10,487 nucleotides of DNA from Suilimivivens sp963650485. Lineage in GTDB: Bacteria; Bacillota; Clostridia; Lachnospirales; Lachnospiraceae. Position 1 is the stretch's first letter, and each line of letters opens with the position of its first letter. Shown here piece after piece: positions 6,926 through 10,487 of the stretch. A program made the translations under genes and the position numbers. The notes beneath the pieces are model-generated. The model was not told the origin of the DNA and did no database searches. It worked only from the letters and a program-made list of their open reading frames with translations. The stretch is from the NCBI GenBank assembly GCA_963650485.1, contig CAVJLN010000080.1:1-10487 (forward strand), read 5' to 3'.

Positions 6926-7751
6926 CCTCTTCTCCTCCCCATACGGTCTTTTCTGCATCCAGACCATACTTTTCAGCGATCTGTCCTATACTTCCGTCCG
7001 TTTTCATGGTCTCAAGGACTTCTGTCAGCTCCTCTGAAAGCTCCTGATGGGTTCCCTTTTCAAAGGCTACACCAAGCTCTGACATAAACGGACTTTCTTC
7101 TAACAATCGATACGCATCACTATCCTTCAGCAATTTCCCAAGTATACCCTCATGACCGGCAATGGCATTTACATATCCTTTCCGCAGGATTGCATACAAG
7201 TCATCCGCAGTAGAAACAACAGTCACCTGCTCCACCTCCGGAAGTCCATAATCTGCCGGATAAGTAAAAATTTTTTCTCCGATGGTTGTTGCCTGTGCAG
7301 CCGTACTTTTATCTGCAAGATCAGATAATTCATAAATATCGCTGTCCTTTCGCACCATCACTACCTGGCGGCTGTTCATATAAGGTCCTGCCCACTGATA
7401 CTTCTCCTCTCTGCCTGTCATAGTAAAACAGCTCCAGATGCAGTCAATGGTTGCATCCTCAAGATAAACATCTTTGTCTTCCCAGTCAATAAATTGAAAC
7501 ACCGGTTCATATCCCAGTCTGCCAAATGCCTGCCGGGCAATCTCCACGTCAATCCCGACAATATCACCGTTTGTATCATGATAGGAATAGGGTTCAATAT
7601 TGTCGATGCCGATGACAATGGTTTTCTCACTAGCTACTGTATCTGTATCGGCTTTTTCCCCTATCTGGCAGCCGCTTAACAGAAATACGCCTGCCACCAC
7701 AGTGCTTATAGCAAGCAATGTCTTTATTTTATCCTTAAACACAAAACTCAT
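6915..7751 (-). CDS. SBP2: lipoprotein of the SBP_bac_3 (polar amino acid-type) solute-binding family
   Basis: The 278-residue protein has a signal peptide ending in lipobox LSGC, with C28 as the predicted lipid anchor, followed by a short polar linker and an SBP_bac_3 domain from about residue 44 (KTIVIGIDNIEPYSYHDTNG). Landmarks shared with SBP1 are GIDVE, the IDWED/IEWED segment, IDCIWSCF, WAGPYM, and LGVAFEK near the C-terminus. R114 fits the carboxylate-binding Arg of the family. The position of the usual ligand-binding Asp carries H200 (AIAGHE), as in SBP1. The start at 7751 is preceded by GGAAGG at 7761-7766. It lies 42 nt after the HK3 stop and overlaps the HK2 start by 11 nt, so it is probably produced together with HK2. 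No permease or ATPase gene is present, which argues for a sensing rather than a purely transport role, although a transporter elsewhere in the genome cannot be excluded. Confidence 0.92.
   Translation of the reverse strand: MSFVFKDKIKTLLAISTVVAGVFLLSGCQIGEKADTDTVASEKTIVIGIDNIEPYSYHDTNGDIVGIDVEIARQAFGRLGYEPVFQFIDWEDKDVYLEDATIDCIWSCFTMTGREEKYQWAGPYMNSRQVVMVRKDSDIYELSDLADKSTAAQATTIGEKIFTYPADYGLPEVEQVTVVSTADDLYAILRKGYVNAIAGHEGILGKLLKDSDAYRLLEESPFMSELGVAFEKGTHQELSEELTEVLETMKTDGSIGQIAEKYGLDAEKTVWGGEEDEK
6932..6938 (-). promoter_or_regulatory. Ribosome binding site that fixes the HK2 start
   Basis: GGAGGAG on the minus strand is placed 6 nt before ATG 6925-6923 and lies inside the final codons of SBP2. 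It selects this start over the in-frame ATG at 6967. Confidence 0.75.
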
Positions 7752-7793
7752 TTACGATTTCCTTCCACTTTTTTCTAATATCATGATGCCCAC

Positions 7794-10337
7794 TCAGGAC
7801 AATACTTCCCGCATAACCTCCATCAGTTTTTCCATACTGACCGGTTTCGCTATATATCCGTTCATTCCTGTTTTTAATGCTTTTTTCCTGTCTGAATCAA
7901 AAGCATTCGCCGTCAGGGCAATGATCGGAATATCTGCAATTTCTGGATTCTTAAGTGTGCGGATTTCTCTCGTTGCCGTATAACCATCCATCAGCGGCAT
8001 CTGAATATCCATCAGAATCAGATCATACTGCCCAGGCACACAAGCCGCGACAGCTTCAACAGCTTCTATTCCATCCTCCACGCTTGTCACCTCTATTCCG
8101 GCATCTTCTAATATTGCTGTGACTATTTCCCTGTTCAGTTCATTATCCTCCGCAAGGAGAATCTTCTTTCCCTTTAAATCGAATTCTGTTTTGAACACAT
8201 CTGTCAGTTCAGGAGCATCGGACTTATCCGCTTCCTTACATATCCGAAACTGCATCGTAACAATAAATTCTGTTCCAACCTTTTCCTTGCTCTTAACAGA
8301 AATCGTACCACCCATCCTGTCTACGATATTTTTTGTAATTGCCATTCCAAGTCCGGTTCCCTGAATACCGCTTACTGTTCGCGTCTGCTCTCTGGTAAAG
8401 GTTTCAAACACATGCGCCTGAAACTCTTCACTCATTCCGATACCATTATCCTTCACCGTGAACTCATAACACGCATGATCCGGTCTGGCAAAGAGTTTCT
8501 GAATCACCCGGACAGCAATGTCACCTCCGGGAGGCGTATATTTCACAGCATTGCTCAGTAAATTCAGCAATACCTGACTAAAATGCAGCTTATCGCACAT
8601 AACATCCTCATTTGTAATATCCTTGACATCAATGAAGAAATTCATCTGTTTCGCTTCGATGTCCGGCTGCACGATGGTTCTGATATCCTGAAGCAATTCC
8701 GGCAAATGCACCTGCTCTTCCTCAATTTTTATGCTGCCGCTCTCTATGCGGCTCATATCCAGAATATCGTTGATCAGCGATAGTAAATGATTTCCGGATG
8801 TGGATATTTTCTGGAGATAAGTCATTACAAGATCCGTATCATCTATATGCGAAGCCGCAAGGGCTGTAAAACCAATGATCGCATTCATCGGTGTCCGGAT
8901 ATCGTGAGACATACTGTTTAAGAACACTGTCTTGGCGTGACTGGCCTGATTTGCCATATCAAGTGCGTTTTCAAGAACCTGTCTTCTTTCCTGCTCCTCC
9001 TTTTTCGCCTCATCAATCACTCTCTCAGAATATACAATCACGCTGTCCTGATTTTTCACATGAACCGCAACCGCTTCCGCTCCTATCCAATGCTTTTCTC
9101 CGTTTCTGTGCACCGTAAACTCGTAATATACATTTTGATGCTGTTGCTTTTTCAGTTCCTTTAAGTTCTGCGCACTAAACTTATGTTTATATTCCTCACG
9201 GTACTGTTCATCTATCTCATCGGCAAACACGGATACCAGCTCAGAAAACTTTGTTCCTGCCGCTGTTTGCATGCATTTTTCTTCCGATGAAGATGAGAGT
9301 GTTTTATAGGTATCGGCTTCCGGATTCACTCCAAGTATGATTGTTTTTACCTCAGAATTCGCCTTAATAAGCATCTGTTTTTCAAATGCATTTTCAGCGT
9401 CAAGCTGCTTCAGGTTCTGATGCTCCCGATAAATAAGCAGTCCGATCAGCACCACAAACCCCAGCATGATGATACCGACCAGAATAAATGTCCTCATCAG
9501 GATATTCTCTGTTTGTACATTGAGTACATCCTCCAGCACTACGGATACCAGATACCAGTCCGTGGATTTTACAGGTGAAAAATAATACAGGTTATTCTCG
9601 CCATTATAGGAAAATACCGCCCATCCGGAATCTCCATCTGACACGATTCCGGCAATTTCATTTATTTTTGTTTTGTCATTTTCATCTTCATTTTGCAGAA
9701 TTGTAAATAAATTGCCCGAAGTCTTGTTTCCCCTTGCTGTCGTAGACCGGAACAAAATATCCCCGTTCCTGTTAATCAGATAGGAATGTCCCCGATTCCG
9801 CAGGAAACTGACAGAAAAAGCCTCATTCAGGCTGTTTGCTGCTACTTCTCTTATAAGCGTACCGGACACACCATCCTGAAATGTTATCTTATGTACAAGT
9901 GCAATCACTCGTTTTCCACTGTTTTCACTGATATAAGGTGCAAGGATTTCACCTTCTTCTCCTATTTCATCAGGGATGTCCTGAAAAACATAAGCACTGT
10001 TCATCGGATAAACAGCATGGTTCAGAACAAGCGCTATGGAATATTCATCTGAATCGAATAAATCCATTACAGCATCAATCTGATCTGTATCAGAGGAGGC
10101 CATTGCTTCCAGTGTTTCTTTTTGTCTTCTGACCATGGACTGTTCCGAATCAATCTGTTCGGAAATCATTTTTCCTGCCCGGTTTGTACTTTCCATAATT
10201 GTATTCACCGAACTGTCCCAAAGCTCATCTCTTACATTATTTACATAATATATCCCATAGAATATCACAGCAAACATAATCATGATTCCAATGACTATAA
10301 TCCGCGTATATCCTTTATTCCTCGTAATACGTTTCAT
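7794..10337 (-). CDS. Membrane-bound hybrid histidine kinase HK3 (Cache-like sensor - PAS - HisKA - HATPase - REC)
   Basis: The 847-residue protein has a first membrane segment at about 12-32, a large extracellular domain at about 33-280 with double-Cache character (SYLINRNGDILFRS near 185-198, then SPVKSTDWYLVSVV near 254-267) and a second membrane segment at about 283-303. A PAS-like region spans about 325-440. The H-box carries phospho-acceptor H478 (SMSHDIRTPMNAIIGF). The ATPase domain has N596, D630-NGIG and QGTGLGM at 659-665. The single REC (about 724-845) has E730/D731, phospho-acceptor D777, T809 and K831. It lacks the extra receiver of HK2, although the two kinase cores are very similar. 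The ATG at 10337 follows AAGGAG at 10351-10356, which overlaps the stop of the upstream gene, so the two are probably cotranscribed. The Cache domain may bind a small ligand directly or interact with a binding protein. Confidence 0.95.
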   Translation of the reverse strand: MKRITRNKGYTRIIVIGIMIMFAVIFYGIYYVNNVRDELWDSSVNTIMESTNRAGKMISEQIDSEQSMVRRQKETLEAMASSDTDQIDAVMDLFDSDEYSIALVLNHAVYPMNSAYVFQDIPDEIGEEGEILAPYISENSGKRVIALVHKITFQDGVSGTLIREVAANSLNEAFSVSFLRNRGHSYLINRNGDILFRSTTARGNKTSGNLFTILQNEDENDKTKINEIAGIVSDGDSGWAVFSYNGENNLYYFSPVKSTDWYLVSVVLEDVLNVQTENILMRTFILVGIIMLGFVVLIGLLIYREHQNLKQLDAENAFEKQMLIKANSEVKTIILGVNPEADTYKTLSSSSEEKCMQTAAGTKFSELVSVFADEIDEQYREEYKHKFSAQNLKELKKQQHQNVYYEFTVHRNGEKHWIGAEAVAVHVKNQDSVIVYSERVIDEAKKEEQERRQVLENALDMANQASHAKTVFLNSMSHDIRTPMNAIIGFTALAASHIDDTDLVMTYLQKISTSGNHLLSLINDILDMSRIESGSIKIEEEQVHLPELLQDIRTIVQPDIEAKQMNFFIDVKDITNEDVMCDKLHFSQVLLNLLSNAVKYTPPGGDIAVRVIQKLFARPDHACYEFTVKDNGIGMSEEFQAHVFETFTREQTRTVSGIQGTGLGMAITKNIVDRMGGTISVKSKEKVGTEFIVTMQFRICKEADKSDAPELTDVFKTEFDLKGKKILLAEDNELNREIVTAILEDAGIEVTSVEDGIEAVEAVAACVPGQYDLILMDIQMPLMDGYTATREIRTLKNPEIADIPIIALTANAFDSDRKKALKTGMNGYIAKPVSMEKLMEVMREVLS

Positions 10338-10350
10338 CGGTACACGAATT

Positions 10351-10356
10351 CTCCTT
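10351..10356 (-). promoter_or_regulatory. Ribosome binding site of HK3
   Basis: AAGGAG on the minus strand partly overlaps the TAA stop (10357-10355) of the upstream gene. It lies 13 nt before ATG 10337-10335, a somewhat long spacing. The overlap with a stop codon fits translational coupling. Confidence 0.6.
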
Positions 10357-10487
10357 AATCATTTTCCAATCGATACTTTTCTGCTTCCTCATCCAGTTCC
10401 TTTTGCACTTCTGTTTTTGAGATTCCATCAAGAAGCTTCTGTGTCGCGTCTTTTGTAAAACTCCATATTGGCAAACGCAAACGATAA
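10355..10487 (-). CDS. C-terminal end of a probable extracellular solute-binding protein (partial)
   Basis: An open frame enters from the right edge and ends at TAA 10357-10355, giving 43 complete C-terminal residues. The tail reads PIWSFTKDATQKLLDGISKT and then a charged helix ending in EAEKYRLEND. A phrase of the form 'x-Phe-x-x-x-Ala-x-x-x-Leu-Leu-x-Gly-x-x' followed by an acidic helix is typical of the last two helices of family-1 (sugar-type) ABC solute-binding proteins. The stretch is too short to be certain. The stop is 17 nt before HK3, so the genes are probably in one transcript. If the identification is right, each of the three kinases is immediately preceded by a binding protein, and this one would be of a different fold from SBP1 and SBP2. 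It could instead be the end of an unrelated helical protein. Confidence 0.5.
   Translation of the reverse strand, partial: YRLRLPIWSFTKDATQKLLDGISKTEVQKELDEEAEKYRLEND

Larger units (their letters stand above)
1..10487 (-). other. Probable single operon for a multi-kinase phosphorelay
   Basis: All eight genes are on the minus strand. The spacings in transcription order are 17, 42, -11, 50, -11, -11 and 34 nt, where negative values are overlaps. No convincing promoter or rho-independent terminator is seen in any of the gaps, so transcription most likely starts beyond the right edge and continues beyond the left edge. The gene content (binding proteins, hybrid kinases, one HPt, one REC output protein) makes a complete His-Asp-His-Asp chain. 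Confidence 0.75.

Noticed and set aside
7780..7787. Palindrome ATCATGAT in the gap between HK3 and SBP2 as an operator
   Set aside because: An 8-base palindrome is expected by chance. It has no repeat elsewhere in the gaps and no promoter near it.

Overview
The window is one continuous stretch of signal-transduction genes, all transcribed from the minus strand (right to left). There are no RNA genes, mobile elements, CRISPR arrays or gene-free stretches over 300 bases. Low to medium GC, strong GGAGG-type ribosome sites, lipobox lipoproteins and the style of the proteins (Cache-sensor hybrid kinases with SHDIRTPMNAIIGF H-boxes, SBP_bac_3 lipoproteins with a WAG-x-YM motif, a REC-HD-GYP regulator) point to an anaerobic Firmicute, most likely a Lachnospiraceae-type clostridium. 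This assignment is inferred from sequence style only.

In order of transcription: (a) 10487-10355, the C-terminal tail of a protein cut by the window edge, probably a family-1 extracellular solute-binding protein; (b) 10337-7794, hybrid histidine kinase HK3 (Cache-like sensor, PAS-like region, HisKA, HATPase, one REC); (c) 7751-6915, lipoprotein SBP2 of the SBP_bac_3 family; (d) 6925-3986, hybrid kinase HK2 (sensor, PAS-like region, HisKA, HATPase, two REC); (e) 3935-3114, lipoprotein SBP1, a paralogue of SBP2; (f) 3124-926, hybrid kinase HK1 (Cache-like sensor, HisKA, HATPase, one REC, no PAS); (g) 936-583, a free-standing HPt phosphotransfer protein; (h) 548-1, REC plus coiled coil plus the start of an HD-GYP domain, cut by the left edge.

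Gaps are at most 50 bases, and three junctions overlap by exactly 11 nt, so this looks like one polycistronic operon. Its promoter and terminator lie outside the window. The proposed logic is a multi-input phosphorelay. Surface lipoproteins and the kinases' extracellular domains sense ligands. The kinases pass phosphate from His to Asp on their own receivers. The lone HPt (His60) collects it and delivers it to Asp54 of the REC-HD-GYP protein, so that ligand binding would change cyclic-di-GMP (or a related cyclic dinucleotide) breakdown rather than act through a DNA-binding regulator. The domain content is read directly from the sequence. The wiring, and the role of the binding proteins as co-sensors, is inference.

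The most notable points are the alternating binding protein-kinase pairs feeding one HPt, the replacement of a canonical amino-acid-binding Asp by His in both SBP_bac_3 proteins, the tandem receivers of HK2, and a TTG start of HK1 fixed by a near-perfect ribosome site.
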